A stretch of 64,000 nt of DNA from Segatella copri (lineage in GTDB: Bacteria > Bacteroidota > Bacteroidia > Bacteroidales > Bacteroidaceae). Position numbers and translations under genes: made by a program. This document shows, piece after piece, positions 44,022-53,813 of this stretch (position 1 is its first letter; each line of letters begins with the position of its first letter). The notes beneath the pieces were generated by a model, which made no database searches, was not told the origin of the DNA, and worked only from the letters and a program-made list of their open reading frames with translations. The stretch lies in NCBI RefSeq assembly GCF_002224675.1, contig NZ_NMPZ01000020.1:1-64000 (forward strand), written 5' to 3'.

Positions 44022-45391
44022 GTACAGAACATTCCAAGAGAGCTGCGAAGTTTACGCAGAACGTAGAGAAGACCACCTGGCACGACGCTACCTTCTGGTC
44101 TGTTCGTCAGAAGAGAGATAAGATGGCGCAGGAACTTCCTGAGTGGGAAGACCTCCGCGAACATGCGTCTGAAATCAAGATGCACACCATTACCCATCTT
44201 GCCGATTACCTCGATATGTTTTCCAAGAACCTGGAGAGCCGTGGGGTGAAGGTGCACTGGGCAAAGGATGCGCAGGAATTCAATGAGATTGTGCTCGGTA
44301 TCCTGAAGGATCATAACGTGAAGAAGATGGTGAAGTCAAAGTCGATGCTTACCGAGGAGTGCGAGATGAATCCTTATCTGGAGCAGCACGGAATCGATGT
44401 GGTAGAGACCGACCTGGGTGAGCGCATCATCCAGCTCCTGCACCAGAAGCCAAGCCACATCGTGATGCCTGCCATCCACCTGAAGCGTGAGGAAGTGGGA
44501 CAGATGTTCGAGGAGAAGGGAATCTCCAAGGAAATCGGTAACTACGATCCTACTTATCTGACCCGCTGCGCCCGCCATCATCTCCGCGACCAGTTTATGG
44601 AAGCAGGAGCAGGTATGACCGGCTGCAACTTCGGCGTGGCTGCCACAGGCGATTGCGTGGTCTGCACCAACGAGGGTAATGCCGATATGACCACTTCCAT
44701 GCCTAAGCTCCACATCGTGGCGATGGGTATCGAGAAGTTGGTTCCTGACTATAAGTCACTGGCTGTATTCCAGCGTCTGCTCTGCCGCTGCGGAACCGGT
44801 CAGCCTACCACCGCCTTTACCTCTCATTTCCGCCAGGCTCGTCCGGGTGCTGAGATGCATGTGGTTCTGGTGGATAATGGCAGAAGCGATATTCTCGCCG
44901 ACAAGGACCACTGGCAGACCTTGAAGTGCATGCGCTGCGGAGCCTGCATGAACACCTGTCCGGTTTATCGCCGTTCAGGCGGATACAGCTACACCTATTT
45001 CATTCCGGGTCCTATCGGTGTGAACCTGGGAATGCTGAAGAATCCTCAGAAGTACAGCGACAATGTTTCAGCCTGCACCTTGTGCTTGTCTTGCGACAAT
45101 GTATGCCCTTCCAAGGTAGGTCCTGGTTCGCAGATTTACGCTTGGCGCCAGAGTCTGGAGAGATTGGGCAAGGCTAATCCTGTGAAGAAGGCGATGTCGA
45201 ATGGCATGAAATATCTCTTCGATCGTCCTGCGCTCTACACCACAGCCTTGAAGTTTGCGCCACTTGTCAATCTGATTCCTGAGTGCTGCACGCACTTCAG
45301 CAACTGGAATGCGTGGGGTATCGGTCACACCATGCCTGAGTTTGCGAAGAAGAGCTTCCACCAGCTTTGGAAAGAAGGAAAGGTGAAGTAG
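44018..45391 (+). CDS. lutB: Lactate utilisation protein B (4Fe-4S)
   Basis: Electron-transfer core of the complex. It has 457 residues. N-terminal LUD domain about 70-300 (KMVKSKSMLTEE, GCNFGVAATG, LHIVAMGIEKLVPD) and two 4Fe-4S motifs: CMRCGACMNTCPVYRR (about 304-319) and CTLCLSCDNVCPSKVG (about 352-367). It sits between lutA (4-nt overlap) and lutC (40 nt). Confidence 0.94.
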   Translation: MSTEHSKRAAKFTQNVEKTTWHDATFWSVRQKRDKMAQELPEWEDLREHASEIKMHTITHLADYLDMFSKNLESRGVKVHWAKDAQEFNEIVLGILKDHNVKKMVKSKSMLTEECEMNPYLEQHGIDVVETDLGERIIQLLHQKPSHIVMPAIHLKREEVGQMFEEKGISKEIGNYDPTYLTRCARHHLRDQFMEAGAGMTGCNFGVAATGDCVVCTNEGNADMTTSMPKLHIVAMGIEKLVPDYKSLAVFQRLLCRCGTGQPTTAFTSHFRQARPGAEMHVVLVDNGRSDILADKDHWQTLKCMRCGACMNTCPVYRRSGGYSYTYFIPGPIGVNLGMLKNPQKYSDNVSACTLCLSCDNVCPSKVGPGSQIYAWRQSLERLGKANPVKKAMSNGMKYLFDRPALYTTALKFAPLVNLIPECCTHFSNWNAWGIGHTMPEFAKKSFHQLWKEGKVK

Positions 45392-45431
45392 TGGCTAATC
45401 ATAAAGTTCAAAGTTCAAATTTCAAAGTTCA

Positions 45432-46010
45432 ATGAATAAAGAAGATTTCCTGAACAAGTTGCGTAAGAATACGCACGTTCAATTCGATATGCCTGCCGTA
45501 GATGTCAAGGGAATCCAGTATGAGGATACCTTGAAGCAGTTTATTGAGATGACTGAGTCTGTGGGTGGACACGTGATAGAGGCTGAGGCGGGCGAGAGCC
45601 TGGATGAGCTGGTGAAGAAGGCTTATCCGGAGGCGAAGGTCTTTGCTTCCAACCTGCCTGAGATTACCATCGCGCAGAAGAATCCTGATACCGTGGCTGA
45701 AGCCAACGACCTGAATGGTACCGATGTGGGTATTGTACGTGGAGAAGTGGGTGTTGCCGAGAATGGCTGCGTCTGGATTCCTCAGACCATGAAGGAGAAG
45801 GCGGTGCTTTTCATCTCCGAATATCTCGTGATTTTCCTTCAGAAAGATAAGGTTGTTAACAATATGCATGAGGCTTATGCCCGTATCGAGATGGATCCGA
45901 AGTATAATTTCGGTATTTTCATCAGCGGTCCTTCCAAGACTGCCGATATCGAGCAGGCGCTGGTAATGGGTGCGCAAGCTGCCCGTGGTGTGACAGTTAT
46001 ACTTTTGTAA
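45432..46010 (+). CDS. lutC: Lactate utilisation protein C (LUD domain)
   Basis: Third subunit, 192 residues, a single LUD domain. GTDVGIVRGEVGVAENGCVW (about 97-116) and IFISGPSKTADIEQALVMGA (about 157-176) are the family's conserved stretches. The preceding spacer contains three AAAGTTCAA-type repeats. Followed by a strong bidirectional terminator at 46016. Confidence 0.92.
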   Translation: MNKEDFLNKLRKNTHVQFDMPAVDVKGIQYEDTLKQFIEMTESVGGHVIEAEAGESLDELVKKAYPEAKVFASNLPEITIAQKNPDTVAEANDLNGTDVGIVRGEVGVAENGCVWIPQTMKEKAVLFISEYLVIFLQKDKVVNNMHEAYARIEMDPKYNFGIFISGPSKTADIEQALVMGAQAARGVTVILL

Positions 46011-46015
46011 AAGGC

Positions 46016-46057
46016 AGAAATCCCGAAGCTCACTATCGTGTGAACTTCGGGATTTCT
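46016..46057. terminator. Bidirectional terminator after lutC
   Basis: Perfect 13-bp inverted repeat AGAAATCCCGAAG (46016-46028) and CTTCGGGATTTCT (46045-46057), with further partial pairing in the loop. It ends lutABC (+) and the acyltransferase gene (-). Confidence 0.9.
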
Positions 46058-46059
46058 CT

Positions 46060-46998
46060 TTATACTGTCCATTCATAGGTGTCGTAAACCACGCCTCTTC
46101 CTCCGTAACCTTCCTTGTGGGCGATGAGGCCCTCATTGATCCAGGCTCCCTGCTGTTCCGTAGAACTGCCGAAGTCCAGATAGGGATAATCGGGGTAATC
46201 ATGATACATAATCTGTTCGTAGATAGCCTCCATGGCTCCGAATTCCTTTCCCTCATCGTTGGTAGAACTGTATTGTCCGTGTACCACTTGCTGGGTAATA
46301 TAAAAGGTGAGGCCTCCTATAATGTGCCCGTTGCGATAAGCATTGTATTGGATGATATTCTCGGGGAATCGACTTTTCAGAAGTTCCATTTCCTGAAGCG
46401 TGTGTACCGGTTTGGCACCAAATCGCTTTTCCAGGTTCTCATTCAATACCTCCCAGAATTCCGACAGACTTGCATCTCTCACTACGGTCACTCCATTCTG
46501 ATGAGCCTTCTTCAGACGGCGTAGGTGGTCTTTGCGCCAGCGCAATTTCTGCTGCATGAAGATGGTTGTGCCGATATTGCGGAGCGAAAGATGAGCCTTG
46601 CATTTCCAGAAGATGGCATAGAGATCTTCTTCTGAAGGATGGAGATGATAGATCCAGGGAATAGGACGATACTGTACCTTCTCGAAACCCTGAAGACGCA
46701 GATAGACATTCAGTTCCTCAAAGAGTTGGCAGACATCTGAAATCGTGACGTGAATGTTCATGATCAGTCCGCCATAGGTGAGTCCGAAATGCGAGCAGAG
46801 GGTCTTGCCTACCTGATGGGCTGGCAGGATGGAATGGAGCTTTCCCTTCTTGAAGAACAGGAGAGAATAGTCCTTGAACCTATCGGAATGGTAATCCATA
46901 TAGTTGCGGTAAAAGAGAAACGTAGCGTTTCGGGCTTTTGCCACATACGCATCCCATTGCTGGCGATATTCGGGAGTGTATTTGATGATTTCAAACAT
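46060..46998 (-). CDS. GNAT/FemAB-like acyltransferase
   Basis: A 312-residue protein with the two-domain look of FemAB-like or double GNAT transferases: FLFYRNYMDYHSDRFKDYSLLFF near the start, LRWRKDHLRRLKKAHQNGV in the middle, and IGGLTFYITQQVVHGQYSSTN then YLDFGSSTEQQGAWINEGL in the second domain. The start ATG 46998 was chosen because upstream in-frame codons lie in a duplicated 31-bp stretch. It follows the FdtA-like gene, which suggests acylation of a deoxy-amino sugar. The substrate is inference. Confidence 0.8.
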   Translation of the reverse strand: MFEIIKYTPEYRQQWDAYVAKARNATFLFYRNYMDYHSDRFKDYSLLFFKKGKLHSILPAHQVGKTLCSHFGLTYGGLIMNIHVTISDVCQLFEELNVYLRLQGFEKVQYRPIPWIYHLHPSEEDLYAIFWKCKAHLSLRNIGTTIFMQQKLRWRKDHLRRLKKAHQNGVTVVRDASLSEFWEVLNENLEKRFGAKPVHTLQEMELLKSRFPENIIQYNAYRNGHIIGGLTFYITQQVVHGQYSSTNDEGKEFGAMEAIYEQIMYHDYPDYPYLDFGSSTEQQGAWINEGLIAHKEGYGGRGVVYDTYEWTV

Positions 46999-47044
46999 GA
47001 TGTCTTGCGTATTGGATAGTTTCAAGCATGATGCCTTGCGTATT
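46991..47044. repeat. 31-bp tandem duplication at a gene junction
   Basis: TCAAACATGATGTCTTGCGTATT (from 46991) and TCAAGCATGATGCCTTGCGTATT (from 47022) are 31 bp apart with two differences. On the minus strand each copy holds the end of one gene overlapping an ATG of the next. The first copy ends the FdtA-like gene; the second supplies the acyltransferase start. Confidence 0.85.
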
Positions 47045-47435
47045 TGAGAAACTCGTCGTAATCATAGATATAATCAGTTTCTTCGTACAATTCCGAAGCC
47101 AGGACCAGACAGACCGAACCGGCAGAGAAGTTTTCCAGTGTTCGCCAGATGCCTGTGTTGACGAGTAGTCCCTGGTCGGGGCGGTTGAGAAGATAGGATA
47201 GCTTCCGGTTTCCATCATCCAGCGTAACCGTGAAGGAACCGCTGGCTGCGATGATTACTTCCAGGCATTCCCTGTGGGCGTGCCCTCCGCGGGCAGCACC
47301 TGCCGGAATATCGTAAGTCCAGTAGGTGCGCCTGATGTGAAAGGGCACATCCTTGAAATCCTCCACATTCGTAGCCTGGAAGTCTTCGGATTGATGCGTG
47401 TTCTGGAAACGGATGATTTTTCCTATTTCTTTCAT
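47022..47435 (-). CDS. Sugar 3,4-ketoisomerase-like cupin (FdtA/WxcM type)
   Basis: A 137-residue single cupin domain. Family enzymes convert dTDP-4-keto-6-deoxyglucose to the 3-keto form for amino-deoxy sugars in surface glycans. Motifs: YDIPAGAARGGHAHRECLEV (about 41-60) with the catalytic His pair, then SGSFTVTLDDG and LVLASELYEETDYI. No matching aminotransferase or nucleotidyl transferase lies near, so its pathway must be elsewhere. It starts 5 nt after purT ends. Confidence 0.88.
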   Translation of the reverse strand: MKEIGKIIRFQNTHQSEDFQATNVEDFKDVPFHIRRTYWTYDIPAGAARGGHAHRECLEVIIAASGSFTVTLDDGNRKLSYLLNRPDQGLLVNTGIWRTLENFSAGSVCLVLASELYEETDYIYDYDEFLKYARHHA

Positions 47436-47440
47436 GAATC

Positions 47441-48622
47441 TTATTTCTTCATATATGGGTCGGTTCCCAAAACGGTCTTTGCCAGGCGCTTTGCCTTGTC
47501 GCGGAGCGCATTCAGGTCATCGCCCTTCTCGCCGTAGCAGAGCACGACACCCATGCGGCGACCTACGTGAGCCTCTGGCTTTCCGAAGATGCGGATGCGG
47601 GTATGATCCTCCTTCAGCGCATCGAGCATGTTGTAGTTCAATGGCTCTGTGCTTTCCTCAGGAGAGAGGATGACGGCAGAACAGCCGATGTGCTCCAGAT
47701 GGATTCCGGCGATAGGCAAGCCCATCACGGCACGGAAGTGGAGCTCAAACTCGCTCAGGTTGGTGGTGTGACCGAGGGTAACCATACCTGTATCGTGTGG
47801 ACGAGGGCTCAACTCCGAGAAGATTACCTCGCCCTGCTTGCTCAGGAAGAACTCTACGCCCCAGAGACCAGCACCGGTCAGCGCCTTGGTTACTTCGCCG
47901 GCAATATGCTCTGCCTTCTTCAAAGCCTCCTCTGGAAGCTGGAATGGCTGCCAACTCTCGCGGTAGTCGCCTCCCTTCTGTACGTGTCCGATAGGTGGGC
48001 AGAAGAGGGTAGGCCCATCCTTCTGGGTTACGGTGAGGAGGGTGAATTCTGAATCGAAGTCGATGAATTCCTCGATGATCACTTCCTTCACGTCGCCACG
48101 GCCTTCTTCCATCGCCTCCTTGTAAGCCTCCATCAGCTCATCGTCGTTGTGAACATAGCTCTGTCCATGGCCGCTGGAGCTCATCAGTGGCTTCACTACG
48201 CATGGGAAACCGATTTCGTCGGCTGCGTTCTTGAACTCCTCGAAAGTCTTTGCATAGAAATACTTGGCTGTGCGCAGACCCAGTTCCTTGGCAGCCAGGT
48301 CGCGGATAGCACGGCGGTTCATGGTGTAGTTCACGGCACGTGCCGAAGGCACAATCTGAATGCCCTCCTTCTCGAAGTCGAAGAGGCGCTCTGTGCGGAT
48401 AGCTTCAATCTCAGGCACGATGATGTCTGGGTGATGTTTCTCAACCACTGCGGTCAATGCGTCGCCATCGAGCATTGAGAACACTTCTCGCTCGTCGGCT
48501 ACCTGCATGGCTGGTGCATTGTCATACTTGTCGCAAGCGATGACATACTGTCCTGCTCGCTTTGCGGCGATGGTGAATTCCTTGCCCAGTTCGCCTGAGC
48601 CCAAAAGCATAATCTTCTTCAT
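47441..48622 (-). CDS. purT: Formate-dependent phosphoribosylglycinamide formyltransferase
   Basis: Purine step 3 using formate and ATP, the alternative to PurN. It has 393 residues. ATP-grasp enzyme: [15 protein letters not shown] at the start, [17 protein letters not shown] (about 149-165), [24 protein letters not shown] (about 264-287). Full length and normal. Confidence 0.95.
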   Translation of the reverse strand: MKKIMLLGSGELGKEFTIAAKRAGQYVIACDKYDNAPAMQVADEREVFSMLDGDALTAVVEKHHPDIIVPEIEAIRTERLFDFEKEGIQIVPSARAVNYTMNRRAIRDLAAKELGLRTAKYFYAKTFEEFKNAADEIGFPCVVKPLMSSSGHGQSYVHNDDELMEAYKEAMEEGRGDVKEVIIEEFIDFDSEFTLLTVTQKDGPTLFCPPIGHVQKGGDYRESWQPFQLPEEALKKAEHIAGEVTKALTGAGLWGVEFFLSKQGEVIFSELSPRPHDTGMVTLGHTTNLSEFELHFRAVMGLPIAGIHLEHIGCSAVILSPEESTEPLNYNMLDALKEDHTRIRIFGKPEAHVGRRMGVVLCYGEKGDDLNALRDKAKRLAKTVLGTDPYMKK

Positions 48623-48690
48623 TTATATGATGTTTAATATTTTATGTCCCTAAAATTAATCACTAATCCCTAATAATTAATCACTAATAA

Positions 48691-49314
48691 TTAATCACTA
48701 AGTCCGAATTTCTTTCTGATAAATTCTGCGATAAACTTCTCTGTCTCCTCTATTCCCAGATGGCTGCTGTTGATGCAGAGGTCGTAGCTCTCGCTGTGTC
48801 CCCACTTCTTGCCAGTGTAGTAATCGTAGTAGGAGGCGCGCTGTTCCTCGTGGCTTTCGATGAACTTGCGGGCGGTGGCTCTGTCGATGTTCTTTCGCTT
48901 ACACACTGCCTTGATGCGGTCGTCGATGTTGGCGGTGATGAAGATGTTGATTACATTCTTGTAGTCACGCAGCACATAGTCGGCAGTTCTGCCCACAAAC
49001 ACGCAGTTGCCCTGGTCGGCAGCCTTCTTGATGGCGTCGCTCTGGAACTTGTACAGACCTTCCTGCGAGAAGTCGTTGTGATAGAAGCTGTTGTCGCTCA
49101 GGAAGGGCAGATGTGTGTGGAAGAGAGACTTGAAGAATCCCTTCTGCTCATCGTTCTGCTCGAAGAATTTCTCAGAGAATCCACTCTCCTTGGCGGCAAG
49201 GTTCAGCAGTTCCCGGTCGTAGCACTTGCAACCGAAATCCTCCGCCAGTTTCTCGGCGATGATATGGCCGCCGCTACCTATCTGGCGACCTACGTTTATG
49301 ATAATCTTGGTCAT
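48691..49314 (-). CDS. Cytidylate-kinase-like family protein
   Basis: A 207-residue P-loop protein. NVGRQIGSGGHIIAEKLA (about 7-24) is the nucleotide loop, then CYDRELLNLAAKESG and NCVFVGRTADYVLRD (about 103-117). It belongs to the family close to cytidylate kinase, but true cmk is at 20786-21478, so a second substrate or a regulatory role is likely. Function uncertain. It follows the MATE gene by 19 nt. Confidence 0.82.
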   Translation of the reverse strand: MTKIIINVGRQIGSGGHIIAEKLAEDFGCKCYDRELLNLAAKESGFSEKFFEQNDEQKGFFKSLFHTHLPFLSDNSFYHNDFSQEGLYKFQSDAIKKAADQGNCVFVGRTADYVLRDYKNVINIFITANIDDRIKAVCKRKNIDRATARKFIESHEEQRASYYDYYTGKKWGHSESYDLCINSSHLGIEETEKFIAEFIRKKFGLSD

Positions 49315-49333
49315 AAGCTTAAAATTTTAGCTG

Positions 49334-50707
49334 TTAACTGTTAACTTTCATGTTTTCTTTATGTTGTCTTTTCAACTTGTTCATGTACCATGACATTACG
49401 ATGGCAGCGATGACTGCGGCTGAGAAATCGGAGATAGGCATACTGTACCATACGCCGTCAATATCCCATATCATCGGCAGGAAAGCCAGGAGCGGCAGAA
49501 GGATGAGCAACTGTCTCGACAAGGAGAGGAAGATGCTGATCTTCACCTTTCCGATACACTGGAAGAAGTTCGTGATGACCATCTGGAACCCGATGATCGG
49601 GAAGCAGAACATCACCACTCTGATAGCCTTGATGCCCAAGTCTATCAGCTGCTTATCGGTAGTAAACATTCTCGCACAATAGTAAGGCAGGAACATCGCT
49701 ATCAGCCAGCCCGTCACCATGATGGCGGTGGCGGCGATGATGCTCAGGTTCAGCACGCGCATCAGTCTATCCAGTTTCTGGGCACCATAGTTGTATCCGG
49801 CAATAGGCTGCATTCCCTGGTTGACGCCTAATACGAACATGATGAACACCATCGCAATACCATTGGCTATTCCGTAGGCACCCACGGAAAGGTCGCCTCC
49901 GAAACGTACCAGCTGGTTGTTGATGAAGATGACGATGATGCAGGCGCACACGTTCATCAGGAACGGCGAAATGCCGATGGCGAGGATGTTATCTACGAGT
50001 TTTCTCTTCAGTTTGTAGATTCCTTTCTTGAAGTGGAGCAGCTCGCTCTTGTTGCTGAAGAGCTTGAACTGCCACATCAGCGCCATCAGCTGCGATAGGA
50101 TGGTGGCGATGGCGGCACCCTGTATTCCCCATTTGAAGACGAGGATGAAGAGGGCATCCAGTATCACGTTCATCACCACCGTGAAGATGGTGGCGTACAT
50201 CGCCTGCTTGGGCTTGCTCGCTGCTCGGAGCAGGGCGTTCATGCCGAAATACATGTGGCTCACCACATTGCCCAGCAGGATGATGACCATATACTCATGG
50301 GCATAGATGAGCGTCTGGTCGCTGGCTCCGAAAAATCTCAGGATAGGGTCGAGGAAGAGCAGACAGATGATGCTCAGTCCGATACCGATGATGAGATTCA
50401 GTGAAATCGTGTTACCCAGAATGTTCTGCGCTGTGGCATAATCTTTTTGTCCCAACTTCACGCTGATGGCTGTAGATGCTCCTACGCCCACACCGGCTCC
50501 GAAAGCGGTGGTGAGGTTCATGAAGGGGAAGGTGATGGCGAGACCCGAGATGGCCATGGCTCCCACACCCTGACCGATGAATACGCGGTCAACAATGTTG
50601 TAGAGCGAAGAGGCGGTCATCGCAATCATCGCTGGCAGGGCATACTGAACCAGCAGCTTGCCCACAGGCTTCGTACCTAATTCTAATGTCGCTTGTTTAT
50701 TTTCCAT
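49334..50707 (-). CDS. MATE family multidrug or toxin efflux transporter
   Basis: Cation-coupled exporter of 457 residues with the expected twelve membrane helices. N-terminal LLVQYALPAMIAMTASSLYNIVDRVFIGQG (about 19-48) and AGVGVGASTAISVKLGQ (about 71-87) are family hallmarks; the second half repeats the fold (VLGVNQGMQPIAGYNYGAQK, about 283-302). Substrate unknown. The -7 box TAATTTTG lies at 50787-50780. Confidence 0.92.
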   Translation of the reverse strand: MENKQATLELGTKPVGKLLVQYALPAMIAMTASSLYNIVDRVFIGQGVGAMAISGLAITFPFMNLTTAFGAGVGVGASTAISVKLGQKDYATAQNILGNTISLNLIIGIGLSIICLLFLDPILRFFGASDQTLIYAHEYMVIILLGNVVSHMYFGMNALLRAASKPKQAMYATIFTVVMNVILDALFILVFKWGIQGAAIATILSQLMALMWQFKLFSNKSELLHFKKGIYKLKRKLVDNILAIGISPFLMNVCACIIVIFINNQLVRFGGDLSVGAYGIANGIAMVFIMFVLGVNQGMQPIAGYNYGAQKLDRLMRVLNLSIIAATAIMVTGWLIAMFLPYYCARMFTTDKQLIDLGIKAIRVVMFCFPIIGFQMVITNFFQCIGKVKISIFLSLSRQLLILLPLLAFLPMIWDIDGVWYSMPISDFSAAVIAAIVMSWYMNKLKRQHKENMKVNS

Positions 50708-50858
50708 TTATATCTGTTTTTTCCTCATAGCCGCTCGCTCAGCTTCTTTCAGAAAGCAACTGCGGCGGCTACTTGTCTGCAAAATTACAAAAAATATCTG
50801 ATACCTTATTATATATATAAGAAAAACTTGCATTTCCAGATAAAAACTTCCCTTTTCT

Positions 50859-50890
50859 TTTGGCATTCTCGTACAAAAACTGTACTTTTG
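50859..50890 (+). promoter_or_regulatory. Promoter of the subtilase gene
   Basis: -33 TTTG (50859-50862), exactly 20 bp, -7 TACTTTTG (50883-50890). The leader is about 80 nt. Confidence 0.7.
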
Positions 50891-50974
50891 CAGCTTAGTA
50901 TAAACAATAATAATCTGATTGGGCAACAGCAGTCAGACGAGAATGTAACAATATAACAATCGTACTACCGATAA

Positions 50975-52402
50975 ATGATGAAAAGATATTTGATGCTTTA
51001 TGCATTTATTCTGTCCACCTTGACATTGTTGGCTCACGATGACAAGGTAACTGGCATTCTGGAGACCGATATGGTGTCTTTCCCAGGTGGAAAATGCCAG
51101 ATGTATCGTCTTTACCTCAAGGATAAAGACCTCGACCATACGCCCTTTTCGGTGAACCGCCCTTCGGAATTCCTCTCCCAGCGCTCCATCGACCGACGTA
51201 AGCGCCAGGGCATTCCTGTAGATCTGACCGACCTTCCCGTGGCTCCGGCTTACGAAAAGCAGGTGGCTGAGGCAGGCATCGAGATTGTGGGGAAGAGCAA
51301 GTGGAACAATACGTTGCTCATCCGCATCCATAAGGACAAGGAGCTTCGCAAGCTGGAAGGCCTGGAATTCATCACCAAGAGGAAGAAGGTGTTCCAGGCT
51401 CCCGATTCCGTAAGTCAGCGTATGCGCTCGAATGTGCGCAATGGACTGAACGAGTGGAGTCAGGGCGATGGATTCTATGGCGCAGCTGATGCTCAGCTGA
51501 AGTCGCTGAACGGCAAAAGACTCCACGAAAGTGGCTATAGAGGCAAGGGAATGATGATAGCCGTATTCGATGGCGGATTCATGAATGTGGATAAGATTCC
51601 TGCCCTGCACAGCATCAAGCTGGCGGGTGTGAAGGATTTCGTGGTTCCTGAATCCAAGAATGTCTTCGGAGAGATGGAACATGGCACGATGGTGCTCTCT
51701 ACGATGGCTGCCAATGCGCCCGACTTCTATGTGGGTGTGGCTCCTGAGGCGCAGTATCTGCTGATAAGATGCGAGGATGAACGCACCGAGAGCCTTGCCG
51801 AGGAGGATTACTGGGCAAGTGCTGCGGAATATGCTGACAGCTGTGGCGTGGACGTCATCAATTCTTCGCTCGGCTATCATGGCTTCGATGATTCCTCGAT
51901 GGATCATCACTATTATGAGCAGGATGGCAACACCGCCCTCATCTCCCGAACCGCATCGATGTGTGCCGACAAGGGAATCGTATGCGTGAACTCTGCCGGA
52001 AACGACGGTATGGGTTCCTGGAAGAAAATCAATTTCCCTGCCGATGCCACGGATATCCTCACGGTGGGAAGCATCAACGAACATGGCATGAATGCTGCCT
52101 TCAGTGCCGTAGGACCTACGGCGGATGGCAGAATCAAGCCTGATGTGATGGCCTTCGGAAGTCCTACCTGCGTGATTACCGGCAGGGGCAGCATCATCAA
52201 TGATAATGGAACTTCGTTTTCCTCTCCGCTGGTAGCGGGTATGGTGGCTTGCCTCTGGCAGGCGCTGCCTGGCAAGACTGCCAAGCAGATCATCAAGCTC
52301 GTAAAACTGGCAGGCGATAACCAGCAACATCCCGACAATGTCTTCGGATACGGTGTGCCGGATTTCTGGAAAGCTTATCAGACGGGAAAAGCGATTAAGT
52401 AG
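50975..52402 (+). CDS. S8 family serine peptidase (subtilase), secreted
   Basis: A 475-residue secreted protease. Signal peptide 1-20; pro-region to about 180; catalytic triad Asp199 (AVFDGGF), His236 (EHGTMVLS), Ser414 (NGTSFSSPLVAG), oxyanion Asn343 (SAGNDG). It ends right after the domain, with no type IX sorting tail. A perfect 16-bp inverted repeat follows (52401-52451), which should end the transcript before xseA. Confidence 0.93.
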   Translation: MMKRYLMLYAFILSTLTLLAHDDKVTGILETDMVSFPGGKCQMYRLYLKDKDLDHTPFSVNRPSEFLSQRSIDRRKRQGIPVDLTDLPVAPAYEKQVAEAGIEIVGKSKWNNTLLIRIHKDKELRKLEGLEFITKRKKVFQAPDSVSQRMRSNVRNGLNEWSQGDGFYGAADAQLKSLNGKRLHESGYRGKGMMIAVFDGGFMNVDKIPALHSIKLAGVKDFVVPESKNVFGEMEHGTMVLSTMAANAPDFYVGVAPEAQYLLIRCEDERTESLAEEDYWASAAEYADSCGVDVINSSLGYHGFDDSSMDHHYYEQDGNTALISRTASMCADKGIVCVNSAGNDGMGSWKKINFPADATDILTVGSINEHGMNAAFSAVGPTADGRIKPDVMAFGSPTCVITGRGSIINDNGTSFSSPLVAGMVACLWQALPGKTAKQIIKLVKLAGDNQQHPDNVFGYGVPDFWKAYQTGKAIK

Positions 52403-52451
52403 TTTATAGTTTATAGGGCAAACTTGCTCTGCTAGCTATAAACTATAAACT
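52401..52451. repeat. Perfect 16-bp inverted repeat between the subtilase and xseA
   Basis: AGTTTATAGTTTATAG (52401-52416) and CTATAAACTATAAACT (52436-52451), 19-nt loop. The first two bases are part of the subtilase stop codon region. Arms are simple TATAAAC units, so it may have grown by repeat expansion. It could act as a terminator or a processing hairpin. Confidence 0.8.
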
Positions 52452-52474
52452 GTAAACTTTAAACTATAGACAGT

Positions 52475-53776
52475 ATGGAACGACTTCGATTGTCCCTTTT
52501 TGAATTAAACTCGATAGTCAGCGAAATCATTTCGATGTCCTTACCCGACAGCTATTGGGTGGAAGCGGAACTCTCCGAGGCTCGCGAGGGCTATGGCGGC
52601 CACTGCTATCTGGAACTCATCCAGAAGGATGAACGCTCCAATACGCCGATAGCCAAGGCGCATGCCAACTGCTGGCGAAACCGCTGGATGCTCATCAAGC
52701 CGAATTTCGAACGCATCACCGGACAGCGCATTCATGCCGGCATGAAGGTGCTGCTCAAGGTGCACGCCCTGTTCCATGAGAACTATGGTTTCTCTTGGAT
52801 TGTAGATGACATCGACCCCAACTATACGATGGGTGATATGGCTCGCAAGCGGTTGGAAATCATCAATACGTTGAAGGCTGAGGGCGTCTTCGAGCTGCAG
52901 AAGGAGTTGGTGCTCCCGATGTTCTGCCAGCGCATCGCCGTGATTTCGAGTGCCACGGCAGCCGGATATGGCGATTTCTGCAATCAGCTTGCCGATAATG
53001 ATTACGGCTTGCAGTTCACCACCCGCCTCTTTTCTGCCACGATGCAGGGCGAGGGAGTGGAGCAGAGCATCATTGCTGCCCTGGACAGCATCAATGCCGA
53101 ATATGAGGAGTTTGACTGCGTAGTCATCATCCGTGGCGGTGGTGCTACCAGTGACCTTTCCGGTTTCGACACCCTGGCGCTTGCCGAGAATGTGGCTAAC
53201 TTCCCGCTGCCTATCATCACGGGAATCGGACACGAGAGGGATGAGAGTGTACTGGATATGATTTCCTTCCAGCGGGTGAAGACACCGACTGCCGCTGCCG
53301 CCTTCCTCATCAATCATCTCGCCGAGGTTTATGCCCGGGTGATGGATGCACAGGAAACCATCGTGCAGAACGTGAAGCACCGGTTGCAGGTGGAGAAGAT
53401 GAGGCTAGAGAGATTGAGCAGCACCATCCCCGTGCAGTTCTCGCTGGTGAAGACGAAGCAGGGGGCGTATCTCGACCGTCTGATGACTCGCATTACGACG
53501 AATCTGCAGTCGAAGGTTTCGGATGCGCAGCGCCGTTTAGAGATTCTCTCGCAGAATATCCAGCCGGTACTGGAGCGTAAGATGCTCAATGAGAATCATC
53601 GACTGCAGCTTCTCCAGCAGCGCATCCAGGCGCAGGATCCGGAGCTGCTGCTGAAGCGTGGCTACAGCATCACGCTGAAAGATGGCAAGAGCATCCGTTC
53701 TGCCTCGCAGCTGAAGGCTGGCGACATCATCGAAACGAGATTCGCCGAAGGCAATATTAAATCGGAAGTGAAATAA
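52475..53776 (+). CDS. xseA: Exodeoxyribonuclease VII large subunit
   Basis: Catalytic subunit of the single-strand exonuclease. It has 433 residues. OB-fold about 1-105 (LSEAREGYGGHCYLELIQ), catalytic domain about 125-330 (FCQRIAVISSATAAGYGDFCNQL, VVIIRGGGATSDLSGFDTLALAENV, PIITGIGHERDESVLDMISFQRVKTPTAA), coiled-coil about 290-400, and GYSITLKDGKSI at the end. It is separated from xseB by a palindromic repeat. Confidence 0.96.
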   Translation: MERLRLSLFELNSIVSEIISMSLPDSYWVEAELSEAREGYGGHCYLELIQKDERSNTPIAKAHANCWRNRWMLIKPNFERITGQRIHAGMKVLLKVHALFHENYGFSWIVDDIDPNYTMGDMARKRLEIINTLKAEGVFELQKELVLPMFCQRIAVISSATAAGYGDFCNQLADNDYGLQFTTRLFSATMQGEGVEQSIIAALDSINAEYEEFDCVVIIRGGGATSDLSGFDTLALAENVANFPLPIITGIGHERDESVLDMISFQRVKTPTAAAAFLINHLAEVYARVMDAQETIVQNVKHRLQVEKMRLERLSSTIPVQFSLVKTKQGAYLDRLMTRITTNLQSKVSDAQRRLEILSQNIQPVLERKMLNENHRLQLLQQRIQAQDPELLLKRGYSITLKDGKSIRSASQLKAGDIIETRFAEGNIKSEVK

Positions 53777-53813
53777 TTCCCCACATGCCCTGAGGCAATA
53801 GGAATTTCCCACA

